NCBI GenBank assembly: GCA_964544865.1
Contig: CAZJDV010000004.1
Coordinates: 1 to 64,000, forward strand
DNA: 64,000 nucleotides
Direction of reading: 5' to 3'
From: CAZJDV01 sp964544865
Lineage (GTDB): Bacteria; Chloroflexota; Dehalococcoidia; Lucifugimonadales; CAJWER01
Positions 17,534-26,092 of this stretch are shown one piece after another. Every line of letters starts with the position of its first letter. Position 1 is the first letter of the stretch. Under the pieces are notes generated by a model. The model saw only the letters and a list, made by a program, of their open reading frames with translations, did no database searches and was not told where the DNA came from. Made by a program: the position numbers and the translations under genes.

Positions 17534-18445
17534 GTGAAAGGCAAGGATTTTCTGTCGATCACCGACATATCGCCCGACGAAGTCGCGTCCCTGGTCCTGA
17601 AGGCGGAGCGAATAAAGAACGGCGAGACCGCCCGTCCTCTGGAGGGGATGATCGTCGCGCTGCTCTTCGAGAAGCCGTCCCTTCGCACTCGAGTGAGCTT
17701 CGAGGTGGGCATCCGCCGGCTTGGGGGCGACTGCGTTTACCTGGGTAGGGACGACGTGGGACTCGGGGTGCGAGAGCCCGTGGCGGACGTCGCGCGCGTC
17801 CTGGACAGGTGGGTCGACGCGGTCGTCGCCCGGGTGTCCTCGCACGAGAGCCTGGTGGAACTGGCCGCGAATATGACCGTTCCCGTGGTCAACGCCCTCT
17901 CGGATCTGGAGCATCCCGCGCAAGCGATGGCGGACCTGCTGACCATCCAGCAGCACAGAGGAGGTCTGCGTGGACAAAGCGTCGCCTACATCGGCGATGG
18001 GAACAACACCGCAGCGAGCCTGGCGCTGGCCTGCGCCTCGGTCGGAGCGGATTTCACTATCGCCGCTCCCGAAGGCTACAAGATCGCGGAGGTCATCTGG
18101 ACGGAGGCGACAGGGCGGGCCGAGGTTAGCGGGTCGAAAGTCGTATGGATCGAATCTCCCCGGGAGGCGGTCCGAGGCTCCGACGTAGTCTACACCGATG
18201 TATGGGTGAGCATGGGGCAGGACGCCGAGACGGAGGCCCGACGTCGCGCGTTTCAAGGCTATCAGGTCAACGATGAGTTGATGGGCCATGCCAGGCCCGA
18301 CGCGGTGTTCATGCACGACATGCCCGCCCACGAAGGCGACGAGATTGCAGAGGGCATGCTCGACCATCCCCGGTCCGTGGTTTTCGATCAGGCGGAGAAC
18401 AGGCTCTACGCCCAGGAGGCGATACTGGTCGAGCTTCTGGGCTAG
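17534..18445 (+). CDS. argF: Ornithine carbamoyltransferase
   Basis: 303 residues. The carbamoyl-phosphate site is FEKPSLRTRVSFEVG (STRT-type loop), with HPAQAMADL as the second signature and DVWVSMGQ for the ornithine-binding loop. Near the C-terminus HDMPAHEGDEI stands where most family members have HCLPAHRGEE: the Cys is replaced by Asp and the Leu by Met. That Cys is mobile-loop catalytic in well-studied enzymes, so another carbamoyltransferase specificity cannot be excluded, though overall similarity favours OTC. Monocistronic from its own promoter; der begins 74 bases later. Confidence 0.85.
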   Translation: MKGKDFLSITDISPDEVASLVLKAERIKNGETARPLEGMIVALLFEKPSLRTRVSFEVGIRRLGGDCVYLGRDDVGLGVREPVADVARVLDRWVDAVVARVSSHESLVELAANMTVPVVNALSDLEHPAQAMADLLTIQQHRGGLRGQSVAYIGDGNNTAASLALACASVGADFTIAAPEGYKIAEVIWTEATGRAEVSGSKVVWIESPREAVRGSDVVYTDVWVSMGQDAETEARRRAFQGYQVNDELMGHARPDAVFMHDMPAHEGDEIAEGMLDHPRSVVFDQAENRLYAQEAILVELLG

Positions 18446-18518
18446 AGGCGGCCCCGCTGGCGCCCCTTTTCCCAGGCAGGTCAGGCAGGAGGGCGCCGCC
18501 CCTTTAGAGAGATCGTCA

Positions 18519-19847
18519 ATGGCAGAGCACACAAAACCACTCGTCGCCATAGTCGGACGCCCCAACGTGGGCAAGTCTACGCTGTTCAACCGTCTCACGG
18601 GCCAGCGCAGGTCTATCGTCTCGGACGCGCCCGGCACGACCCGGGACCGCGTCATCACGGAAACGGAGTGGGGCGGCCACTTCTTCATGCTGGTGGATAC
18701 CGGCGGCCTGGACGAGTTCCCCGATAATCAGCTATGGAGCAGCGTCAGAGCCCAGATCGAGCTTGCCATCGACGAGGCGGACGTGATCATCGCGATGGTG
18801 GACGCCAGCACAGGGATGACAGCCGCCGATGAGGACGTGGGCCACGCCCTCCGCCAGGCAGGGACGCCCCTGGTGCTGGTCGCGAACAAGGCCGACAACG
18901 AGATGCGCGAGGCGGCGGCCACGGAGTTCTACAGGCTGGGGTTGGGCGATCCGCTCCCGATCAGCGCCTACCACAACATGGGCGTCGACGAGATGATGGA
19001 GGAGGTCATCGCGCACTTCCCCGCGGAGGCCGCGTTCCCGACTCCGGACGCCGATCTGAAACTCGCGATCGTCGGGAGGACCAACGCCGGGAAGTCGATG
19101 CTCCTCAACGCGATCACGGGGCAAGAGCGGGCCATCGTCAGCGAGACGCCGGGCACGACCCGCGACACGCTCGACTCGCTGGTTACCTACGACGAGAGGT
19201 CCGTGCTGCTAATCGACACGGCGGGCATCAGGCGTCGCGGCAAGGTCGAGCGCGGCATAGAGCGATACAGCGTGCTGAGGGCCATCAGGGCGATTGACCG
19301 GGCCGATGTCGCCGTGCTGCTGCTGGATGCGACCGAGTTAGCCACCGACCAGGACACCCATATCGCCAGCTACATCCTGGAGGCGCATAGGGGCATCGTG
19401 CTGGCCGTCAACAAGTGGGACCTGGCGCGCGATCTCGAGGTCGACGAAGAGGAGGCTACGCGAAAGGTACGGCAAAGGTTCAAGTTCGCCACGTACGCCC
19501 CCCTCTGCTTCGTCTCGGCGCTTCGCCGGGATGGGATTCGGGAGCTGCTGGAGAGGGCCCACGCAGTGTATCGCCGTTGGAGCACGGGCCTGCCCCGCTA
19601 CGACCTGAGGCGGACGATACTGAACGCCGTCGCCTCGCATCCTCCCTCGGCGTCGGGCAGGCGATCACTGAAAATATTCGGCGTGACGCAGGACCAGGCG
19701 GGGCCGCCCAGTTTTACCTTCTACGTAAATCGGTCCGACATGGTACACTTCTCCTACCAGCGCTACCTGGAAAACGCTCTCAGAAGCGCGTACGACTTTG
19801 AGGGGAGTCCACTGAGAATGCGATTCAAGGGCAGAGGCGAAGGTTAA
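18519..19847 (+). CDS. der: Ribosome biogenesis GTPase Der (EngA)
   Basis: 442 residues with two tandem GTPase domains: first P-loop GRPNVGKS (13-20) with DTGG and NKAD; second P-loop GRTNAGKS (186-193) with DTAG and NKWD. A KH-like C-terminal domain follows (LKIFGVTQDQAGPPSFTFYV, IRMRFKG-like end). It acts in 50S subunit maturation. ATG 18519 is chosen because Der starts within ten residues of its first P-loop strand; an in-frame extension exists upstream but overlaps argF. Its stop overlaps the ATG of plsY (TAATG). Confidence 0.95.
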   Translation: MAEHTKPLVAIVGRPNVGKSTLFNRLTGQRRSIVSDAPGTTRDRVITETEWGGHFFMLVDTGGLDEFPDNQLWSSVRAQIELAIDEADVIIAMVDASTGMTAADEDVGHALRQAGTPLVLVANKADNEMREAAATEFYRLGLGDPLPISAYHNMGVDEMMEEVIAHFPAEAAFPTPDADLKLAIVGRTNAGKSMLLNAITGQERAIVSETPGTTRDTLDSLVTYDERSVLLIDTAGIRRRGKVERGIERYSVLRAIRAIDRADVAVLLLDATELATDQDTHIASYILEAHRGIVLAVNKWDLARDLEVDEEEATRKVRQRFKFATYAPLCFVSALRRDGIRELLERAHAVYRRWSTGLPRYDLRRTILNAVASHPPSASGRRSLKIFGVTQDQAGPPSFTFYVNRSDMVHFSYQRYLENALRSAYDFEGSPLRMRFKGRGEG

Positions 19848-20512
19848 TGGGAGTTCTCGCGTTCGTCGTCGTGGGCTACGTGCTCGGATCGGTGCCGTTC
19901 GGCGTCATGATCGGCAAGATCTTCAAGGGCGTGGATGTCCGCGAATACGGCAGCGGCAGCTCTGGAATGACGAATGTCGTACGCACCATCGGCGTTCGGG
20001 CCGGTGCGCTGGTGATACTGCTGGACATGACCAAGTCGGTTGTGGCCATACTCCTGGCCAGGGCCTTCACGGACTCACAGGGCGCCGAGGTGGCCGCCGC
20101 CGCCGCCGCCATTGCCGGCCATTCTTGGCCGCTCTTCGCAGGCTTCAAGGGAGGCAAGGGGATCTCCCCCGGCCTGAGCACTCTGTTCGTACTATCACCT
20201 ATCGCGGGCTTGGTCACCCTTGTTGTCGGAGTTCCGATTATCGCTGTCACGCGCTACATGTCACTCGGCTCGATGGTGGGGACTCTTTTCGCGTGCGTCA
20301 CGCTCATCGCCCTCGTCGCCACCGGTTACACCCCTGCGGTATACGTCTGGCTGGCCGTGGCCGGCGGGTCCATCGTGACATTCCGCCACAGAGAAAATAT
20401 CGTGAGTCTGGTCAAGGGCCGGGAGCGCAAGCTGGGCCAGGACGCCGCGGGACCCAATCCCGAAGGGAAGGCCGTTCGGAAAAAGGGCTTGGGTTGGCCA
20501 AGATCGGTGTAG
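19847..20512 (+). CDS. plsY: Acyl-phosphate:glycerol-3-phosphate acyltransferase PlsY
   Basis: 221 residues, polytopic. Signatures are VGYVLGSVPFGVMIGK, VREYGSGSSGMTNVVRTIG (the usual GSGNxGaTNxxR with Ser for Asn) and the GHSWPLFAGFKGGKGIS loop that binds acyl phosphate. It makes lysophosphatidate from acyl-phosphate; its substrate glycerol-3-phosphate is made by GpsA, encoded next with a 19-base overlap. A basic C-terminal tail of about 30 residues extends past the last helix. Confidence 0.93.
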   Translation: MGVLAFVVVGYVLGSVPFGVMIGKIFKGVDVREYGSGSSGMTNVVRTIGVRAGALVILLDMTKSVVAILLARAFTDSQGAEVAAAAAAIAGHSWPLFAGFKGGKGISPGLSTLFVLSPIAGLVTLVVGVPIIAVTRYMSLGSMVGTLFACVTLIALVATGYTPAVYVWLAVAGGSIVTFRHRENIVSLVKGRERKLGQDAAGPNPEGKAVRKKGLGWPRSV

Positions 20513-21513
20513 CCGGGACCACGAGCTGGGGCACGACCCTCGCCATAATCGCGGCCCGGCATGGGCTGGACGCGAGTCTCTGGGCCAGGACCGGGCAAGA
20601 GGCGGAGCAGCTTCGGTCCGACGCGGAGAACCGACGGTTCCTGCCGGGGGTCCAGATTCCCCCAGGCGTTGAGGTGGCAGCGTCGGCGGACGAGGCGTTC
20701 GGCGACGCTGAACTGCTCATCATCGCAGTGCCATCCAGGACCATGCGGACCAACGCCCGCGCTATTCGGGATTCAATCCACGGCGACGCTGTCATTGTGA
20801 GCGCCACCAAGGGGCTGGAGTTGGGTAGCGGCAAGCGGATGAGCGAGGTCCTGGCCGAAGAGCTGCCCTCGCACTTTCAAGAGAGGATCTGCTCGCTGTC
20901 GGGCCCGAACCTGGCCAGCGAGATCGTCATGGGCAAGCCTTCCATGACCGTGGTGGCGTCTGCAAACGCAGGCGCGGCCGAGCACGCACAGTCGCTGATT
21001 ACCTCGTCTCTGTTCCGCGTGTATACCAACGCCGACATGATCGGCGTGGAACTTGGCGGGGCCCTCAAGAACATCATCGCCGTGGGCGCCGGTGTGTGCG
21101 ACGGCTTGGTTCTCGGCGAAAACGCCAAGGCCGCGTTCATGACCCGGGGGCTGGCGGAGATCGCCCGCCTGGGGCTTGCGGCGGGCGCTGAGCTCACGAC
21201 CTTTGCCGGCCTTGCGGGCGTCGGTGACCTCATCGCAACGTGCTCGAGCAGGCTGAGCAGGAACCACCACCTGGGCGAGGAGCTCGCCACGGGCAAGTCC
21301 CTGGAGGAGATTCGCGCCGCCATGATACACGTGGCGGAAGGCGTCGATACCACCGCCGCCGTCGTCGTCCTGGCCGAAAGACTGAACGTGGAAATGCCGA
21401 TCGCAAGAGCGACCTACGACGTGCTCTTCAACGGCATAACCATCGACACCACGGTCTCCGGCTTGCTCGGTCGCGACCCGGTCCCGGAGTGGCCTGGGAG
21501 TGGCTTGGGATAG
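20494..21513 (+). CDS. gpsA: Glycerol-3-phosphate dehydrogenase [NAD(P)+]
   Basis: 339 residues from TTG 20494, inside the end of plsY. The N-terminal Rossmann strand is IGVAGTTSWGTTLAI; the common GAGSWGTALA carries an extra residue and Thr here. Later signatures are SGPNLASEIVMGKPS, the catalytic Lys in GGALKNIIAVGAGV, and LAGVGDLIATCSS with SRNHHLG. It reduces dihydroxyacetone phosphate to sn-glycerol-3-phosphate for phospholipid synthesis. It is the third gene of the der-plsY-gpsA operon, an arrangement found in many bacteria. Confidence 0.93.
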   Translation: MAKIGVAGTTSWGTTLAIIAARHGLDASLWARTGQEAEQLRSDAENRRFLPGVQIPPGVEVAASADEAFGDAELLIIAVPSRTMRTNARAIRDSIHGDAVIVSATKGLELGSGKRMSEVLAEELPSHFQERICSLSGPNLASEIVMGKPSMTVVASANAGAAEHAQSLITSSLFRVYTNADMIGVELGGALKNIIAVGAGVCDGLVLGENAKAAFMTRGLAEIARLGLAAGAELTTFAGLAGVGDLIATCSSRLSRNHHLGEELATGKSLEEIRAAMIHVAEGVDTTAAVVVLAERLNVEMPIARATYDVLFNGITIDTTVSGLLGRDPVPEWPGSGLG

Positions 21514-21542
21514 GTCTCCAGGGAAATGCGGTTCGAGCGCCC

Positions 21543-22289
21543 TCAGCCCCCGAGATAGCCGAACTCGTAGAGGACCGCGGAGACCGCTGCGATGGGCGCG
21601 GTCTCCGCTCGCAGGATGCGCTTCCCCAGGGTTACCGGCATGATGCCGCTGGAGCGAGCACACTCGATCTCGCGCTCCGTAAAGCCCCCCTCCGGCCCTG
21701 TGAATATGCTTATCACGCGCGATGGGGTCGTCCGCCCCTTGATCCTGCGCAGCGCGGTCCGAAGGCCCTCGGACGTCTCTCCCTCCCACGGGACCAGGCC
21801 GATCCCATCGAAGCCGTCGCACGCTTCGGCGAAATCCAACGCGGGCCCTATATGAGGCAGCCGGCACCGGCGGGACTGCTCGGCCGCCTCTCTTACGATG
21901 CTGCGCCACCGCTTCTCGCGTTTCGACGCCCAGCTACTCCCATCGGGGATAGAGCGGGCACAGAACACGGGCACGAACGCCGAGACCCCCAGCTCTGTTC
22001 CCTTCTGAAGCACGTACTCGAACCTGTCCGCCTTCAGGACGGCCTGGTACACGACGATCCGGGTCTCCGGCTCGCCCTCGCCGCGCACCCTGTCCGTGAC
22101 CGTGCCCGTGACCCAGCGCGGATCCACCGATTCTAAAGTGACGCGGTACTCCCAGCCAGAGTCGTCGAGAACGACGATGCGGTCTCCCGCCCGAGTCCTG
22201 AGGACTCGGGCGAGCTGCGCCGCCGTCCGTCCGGTCAACGTCACGCCGGAGCCGGCTATGTCCTCTGGAGAGACGAAGAAGCGGTGCAT
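21543..22289 (-). CDS. rsmE: 16S rRNA m3U1498 methyltransferase RsmE
   Basis: 248 residues. MHRFFVSPEDIAG begins a PUA-like N-terminal domain. The SPOUT methyltransferase half has EYVLQKGTELGVSAFVPV, then the knot motifs IFTGPEGGFTEREIE and LGKRILRAETAPIAAVSAV. It methylates U1498 of 16S rRNA with SAM. It lies convergent with gpsA and downstream of prmA, its usual partner (prmA-rsmE, 82 bases apart). Confidence 0.94.
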   Translation of the reverse strand: MHRFFVSPEDIAGSGVTLTGRTAAQLARVLRTRAGDRIVVLDDSGWEYRVTLESVDPRWVTGTVTDRVRGEGEPETRIVVYQAVLKADRFEYVLQKGTELGVSAFVPVFCARSIPDGSSWASKREKRWRSIVREAAEQSRRCRLPHIGPALDFAEACDGFDGIGLVPWEGETSEGLRTALRRIKGRTTPSRVISIFTGPEGGFTEREIECARSSGIMPVTLGKRILRAETAPIAAVSAVLYEFGYLGG

Positions 22290-22371
22290 GACGAGTTAAG
22301 TGTAGTGGATGGATATGGCTCCGCACCGTTGGCCGCCGAACAGTGCGCTACGTCGCCGCTGGTGACTTCGG

Positions 22372-23283
22372 TCACGTGCTGATGCGCTTTCGTGCCACCA
22401 GGGCGGCCCAGTCGCCGTCGATCTTGGTGCGCTCGACTGCGGCGCCGGCATCACGAAACCGCTGTTCGGTGGCCTCGCGTTTTTCGGTCAAAAGACCGGA
22501 CGCTATGATCCTCCCCCCGGGGACCACCGCCGACACTAGTGATTCGGCGAGCTCGGAGAGTACCTTGGCGGATATGTTGGCGAGCGCGAGATCGTAGGCG
22601 CTTGCGAGGTCTTCAGGCCGGTCCAGCGTGCCGTGCATGATCCTCACGGTCCCTGCAGCATCGTTTGTGCCGACGTTGGATATGGCCGCCTGCGCCGCGA
22701 CGGAGTCGATTTCCAGGCCCACGACCTTCCCCGCGCCCAGTTTGGCGGCGGCGATCGACAATATTCCAGAGCCGCACCCTACGTCGAGTATCTTCATGCC
22801 GGGTCGTGCATAGTCTTCCAGCAGCTCCAGGCACATGCGGGTGGTAGGGTGATGCCCTGTTCCAAACGCCATGCCGGGGTCCAGCTCGATCACAACGTCC
22901 GATTCTCCCGGAGTGTGGTCGCGCCACGTGGGCACGATGACCAGGTCCTTCCCCACGTGAAGGACCTGGAAGTGCTCCTTCCAGGCGTGCTCCCAGTCTT
23001 CCTCCTCCAGGACACGCGCGCGGAGCGCGGATATGGGGCACAGGTGGGAGACGAGCCTGACGCCTACGTCGATGCTGCTGCGTCGGGCGTCGGTGGTGGA
23101 GTCGAGCGGGAGGTACGTTTTAACCGTCACGATGTCCTCGTCGGAGGGCGTCTCGCCTTCATCGGGATTGAATCCACCGCGCTGCTCGACGGCCACCCCG
23201 CCATGGCCGTAGCGGTAGAAGACGTGGGAGAGTGGCTCGACGAACTCCGGCGGCGTGTCCACGCTAATCTCCAGCCATTTCAA
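22372..23283 (-). CDS. prmA: Ribosomal protein L11 methyltransferase PrmA
   Basis: 303 residues. The N-terminal substrate-recognition domain starts MKWLEISVDTPPEFVEP. The methyltransferase domain has DPGMAFGTGHHPTTRMCLE, the SAM motif ILDVGCGSGILSIAAAKLGA, and DLALANISAKVLSEL. It trimethylates uL11. It sits between dnaJ and rsmE, the common dnaJ-prmA-rsmE order of many bacteria. Confidence 0.94.
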   Translation of the reverse strand: MKWLEISVDTPPEFVEPLSHVFYRYGHGGVAVEQRGGFNPDEGETPSDEDIVTVKTYLPLDSTTDARRSSIDVGVRLVSHLCPISALRARVLEEEDWEHAWKEHFQVLHVGKDLVIVPTWRDHTPGESDVVIELDPGMAFGTGHHPTTRMCLELLEDYARPGMKILDVGCGSGILSIAAAKLGAGKVVGLEIDSVAAQAAISNVGTNDAAGTVRIMHGTLDRPEDLASAYDLALANISAKVLSELAESLVSAVVPGGRIIASGLLTEKREATEQRFRDAGAAVERTKIDGDWAALVARKRIST

Positions 23284-23440
23284 TGGCGGGGCTCCTCGGT
23301 GGGGTTATGATAATTCCTAAGCTGGAATTGTCCCAGGAGTGAACGGGCCCCCTCCACAGGCTAGAAGACGAAGCAGTCCGCGCGGGGGAACGAGTCGAAT
23401 CCAACGGCTGGTTGAGGCCACCGGGGGTCGCCCTGGTGTC

Positions 23441-24589
23441 TTATGGGGAGCCGCCCAGCGAGTCCTTGAATTTGTCGAGCCAGCCCTTGTCGTGCCCGGA
23501 TGCGTCATCGATGTCGCCGCCCAGGCTTTCCGCCAGCTCTTCGAGTAGCTTACGCTGGTGGTCGGTCAACGACTTTGGGGTCGACACTACGATGTTTATC
23601 AACTGGTCGCCCCTCCGCACCTCGTTTCCAAGGTGCGGAATCCCTTCGCCTCTGAGCCTGATCACGTCGCCAGTCTGAGTACCTCGGGGGACGGTAATCT
23701 CGGCCTCACTCTCCAGCGTCGGCACCTTGATCGTGGAGCCCAGAGCGGCGTCGGTGATGTTGATGGAGTGGGGGAGGACTACGTCGTAGCCGACACGATT
23801 GAAGAATGGATGAGCTTTGACCCGCACGAAGACGTAGAGGTCGCCGGGCGGTCCGCCGTACACGCCGGGTTCCCCTTCACCAGTTAGTCTGATCTGGGTG
23901 CCGGACTCGATCCCGGCAGGGATGACGATCGCCAGCTTGCGCTTGCGGACCTCCCGGCCGGTCTCTTTGCACTGAGTGCATGGGTCCGTGACCACCTCGC
24001 CCTCGCCACGGCACCTGCCACAGGCGGACACTTGCATGAACTGGCCGAAAATGCTCTGGGTGCCGCGGCGGATCTCTCCTGCGCCCTGGCAGTTGGGGCA
24101 GGTCGTTGGAGCGCTACCCGGTTCGCTCCTATCTCCCTGGCACCTGCCGCAGATCTCGGTCCGCTGAACACCCTGTTCCTTCTCGGTCCCAAATGTCGCC
24201 TCCTCGAACTCCACCGTTACGGAGCATTGGAGGTCCGCGCCTCGCTTGGGCGCCGTTCGAGAGCGCCCGCGTGTGGCGGACCCGCCACCGAAGAACGACT
24301 CGAAGATATCTCCGAAGCCACCGAAGTTCTCGAAACCGTCGAACCCTCTGGCGCCGTTCTGCGCCATGCCTTCGTGGCCAAAACGATCGTAGCTAGCCCG
24401 TTTCTTGGAGTCGGTGAGGACCTGGTAGGCCTCGTTGACCTCCTTGAACTGCTCGGCTGCCCCGTCGCTCCTGTTGCGGTCTGGGTGGTACTCGAGGGCG
24501 AGCTTCCTGAATGCCTTCTTTATCTCCTCGTCGGAGGCGTTTCGAGACACGCCCAGGACCTCGTAATAGTCCCTTTTCTGCGTGGTCAT
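23441..24589 (-). CDS. dnaJ: Chaperone protein DnaJ
   Basis: 382 residues. The J domain carries DYYEVLGVSRNASDEEIKKA and HPD (in YHPDRN), followed by a Gly/Phe linker (GFDGFENFGGFGDIFESFFG). The zinc region has four repeats (CGRCQGDRSEPGS, CPNCQGAG, CGRCRGEGE, CTQCKETGRE), and two beta-sandwich client domains follow. It stimulates DnaK; dnaK and grpE are not in the window. ATG 24589 follows GGGAG. The gene for the heat-shock repressor HrcA is immediately upstream, so co-regulation is plausible, but the 225-base gap between them shows no CIRCE element. Confidence 0.96.
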   Translation of the reverse strand: MTTQKRDYYEVLGVSRNASDEEIKKAFRKLALEYHPDRNRSDGAAEQFKEVNEAYQVLTDSKKRASYDRFGHEGMAQNGARGFDGFENFGGFGDIFESFFGGGSATRGRSRTAPKRGADLQCSVTVEFEEATFGTEKEQGVQRTEICGRCQGDRSEPGSAPTTCPNCQGAGEIRRGTQSIFGQFMQVSACGRCRGEGEVVTDPCTQCKETGREVRKRKLAIVIPAGIESGTQIRLTGEGEPGVYGGPPGDLYVFVRVKAHPFFNRVGYDVVLPHSINITDAALGSTIKVPTLESEAEITVPRGTQTGDVIRLRGEGIPHLGNEVRRGDQLINIVVSTPKSLTDHQRKLLEELAESLGGDIDDASGHDKGWLDKFKDSLGGSP

Positions 24590-24814
24590 AGGCTCCCTGT
24601 TCCTTGCAGCGTCGACTCTTGATTATAGATGCTGGGAATTGGCAGTACAAGTGCGCGGGCATCAACAACCGGTCTAATTCTTCGTTAGCGAGCACGTGTT
24701 CTTCGACAGGCCCGGAGCGTGGGTGGTCGCGAAATGTATCCTGAGAGCAACGAGAAGACCGGCCCCGGTTAATAGGAGCCGGTCTGACAGGCTAGGGAAC
24801 GGTCCGAGAGCTAG

Positions 24815-25840
24815 CTAGACGCCGTGAACATTCTCGACCATCTCGCTCATGGCCAGCGCCATGAGCTCAACGCCCGCGATGGCCCTGGAATACTCCATTC
24901 TCATCGGTCCTACCGCGGCTACGGTCCCCGCGGCCTCACCCGGGATGCCGTACTGGCTAATGACTATGCTGAGGGGCCACAGGGCGACGCCTCGGTTCTC
25001 GTGGCCGATAACGACCCTTATCGTCCCTGTTTGGGGCGCCTCGTCCAGTATGGCATGCGCCAAGCTGCCGTCCTCCACGCCCTCGAGGACCGCGCGCATC
25101 TTTTCCATCTCTGCGAACTCCGGCTGAGCGAGCAGATTCGCCAGGCCGTCGAGAAATTGGTCATGCCCGCTCGCCAGGTCCTCGTCTTTCAGCATGAGCA
25201 TGGTGGTGTCGACTAGCTCTCCCTCTAGAGGGGACAGCGACATCTGCTTGGTCTCGATTTCCTGCCTTGTAAGCCCCTGGACTGCCTTGTTGACCCTGTT
25301 CGCTATCGTCTCCAAGCCCAACTGGCTGACAGGCTCTGTCAATCGAATAAGCTGGCGCCTGAGCCTGACCTGCTCGAATACCACTATCAGCAACACGAGC
25401 AGGTCCTGCAGGCCAACTACTTCCACGCGCCGGACCCGCGCCTCCTGCGCCTTGGGAAACGTGGCGATGGCCATATTCCCCACAAGGCGCGCGAGCGCCG
25501 CCGCGGCAACGCTGGTCCAAGCGTCCACGTCTCCCTCGACGTTGGTCAGTTGTTTTCGGATAGACGCCTGCAGCGAGGGGGAGATGCGATCGGCCTGCGC
25601 CACCGCCACCGTCTCGACGTAGACGCGATAGCCCTTGACGAGCGGAACGCTGCCGGCGGAGGCGTAGGGGCGGGTAATGTAGCCGCCCTGCTCCAGTTCG
25701 GCCACATCGTTCCTGATGGTTGCGGAGCTCACGCCCAGGCCGTGGTTTCGGACGAGCGAATCGGAGGCGATGGGAAATCCTCCCTTGATGTAGTCGTCTA
25801 CGATCAAGTTGAGGATGTCGTTTTTCCTGGTGGCGGGCAT
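24815..25840 (-). CDS. hrcA: Heat-inducible transcription repressor HrcA
   Basis: About 341 residues from ATG 25840 (a GTG at 25852 adds four). The winged-helix N-terminus is KNDILNLIVDDYIKGGFPIAS, then GVSSATIRNDVAELEQGGYI. The family signature HTSAGRVPTDKGYR reads YASAGSVPLVKGYRVYV here. The C-terminal effector domain ends TVAAVGPMRMEYSRAIAGVE, as in the family. HrcA represses chaperone genes at CIRCE. I looked for CIRCE (TTAGCACTC-N9-GAGTGCTAA) upstream of hrcA and dnaJ and did not find it, so the operator may have diverged together with the altered wing. Confidence 0.9.
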   Translation of the reverse strand: MPATRKNDILNLIVDDYIKGGFPIASDSLVRNHGLGVSSATIRNDVAELEQGGYITRPYASAGSVPLVKGYRVYVETVAVAQADRISPSLQASIRKQLTNVEGDVDAWTSVAAAALARLVGNMAIATFPKAQEARVRRVEVVGLQDLLVLLIVVFEQVRLRRQLIRLTEPVSQLGLETIANRVNKAVQGLTRQEIETKQMSLSPLEGELVDTTMLMLKDEDLASGHDQFLDGLANLLAQPEFAEMEKMRAVLEGVEDGSLAHAILDEAPQTGTIRVVIGHENRGVALWPLSIVISQYGIPGEAAGTVAAVGPMRMEYSRAIAGVELMALAMSEMVENVHGV

Positions 25841-25890
25841 GGGCGTTTCCACGGCTCGTGCTACTCGGTGCTATGTCTCCCGTACCTACG

Positions 25891-25920
25891 AATCTAGCAT
25901 TAGCCTCTGGGTGGTGTCAA
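25891..25920 (-). promoter_or_regulatory. hrcA promoter
   Basis: On the minus strand TTGACA (25915-25920) is a perfect -35, followed by an 18-base spacer and TAGATT (25891-25896, 4/6). Transcription would start about 45 bases before the ATG. The remaining upstream sequence to 26092 shows nothing further. Confidence 0.55.
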
Positions 25921-26092
25921 GCTCATCGAGTGTCGCCAATAAGGAGTCAGGAAGATGGGCTGGGCAGATTACAGACGACCGGGAGGTCTGCCAGGAACTC
26001 GAAGCCTGTAATAAGTCCCCCGATGTGGCGGGCTCTCAGACGCCCGCCCACGGTGCGGAATCGAGGCATGTCCCTCCTATTCGACCACACCT

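Noticed and set aside
24590..25960. CIRCE operator for HrcA
   Set aside because: No TTAGCACTC-N9-GAGTGCTAA or close variant was found upstream of dnaJ or hrcA; only partial GTGCTA repeats occur.
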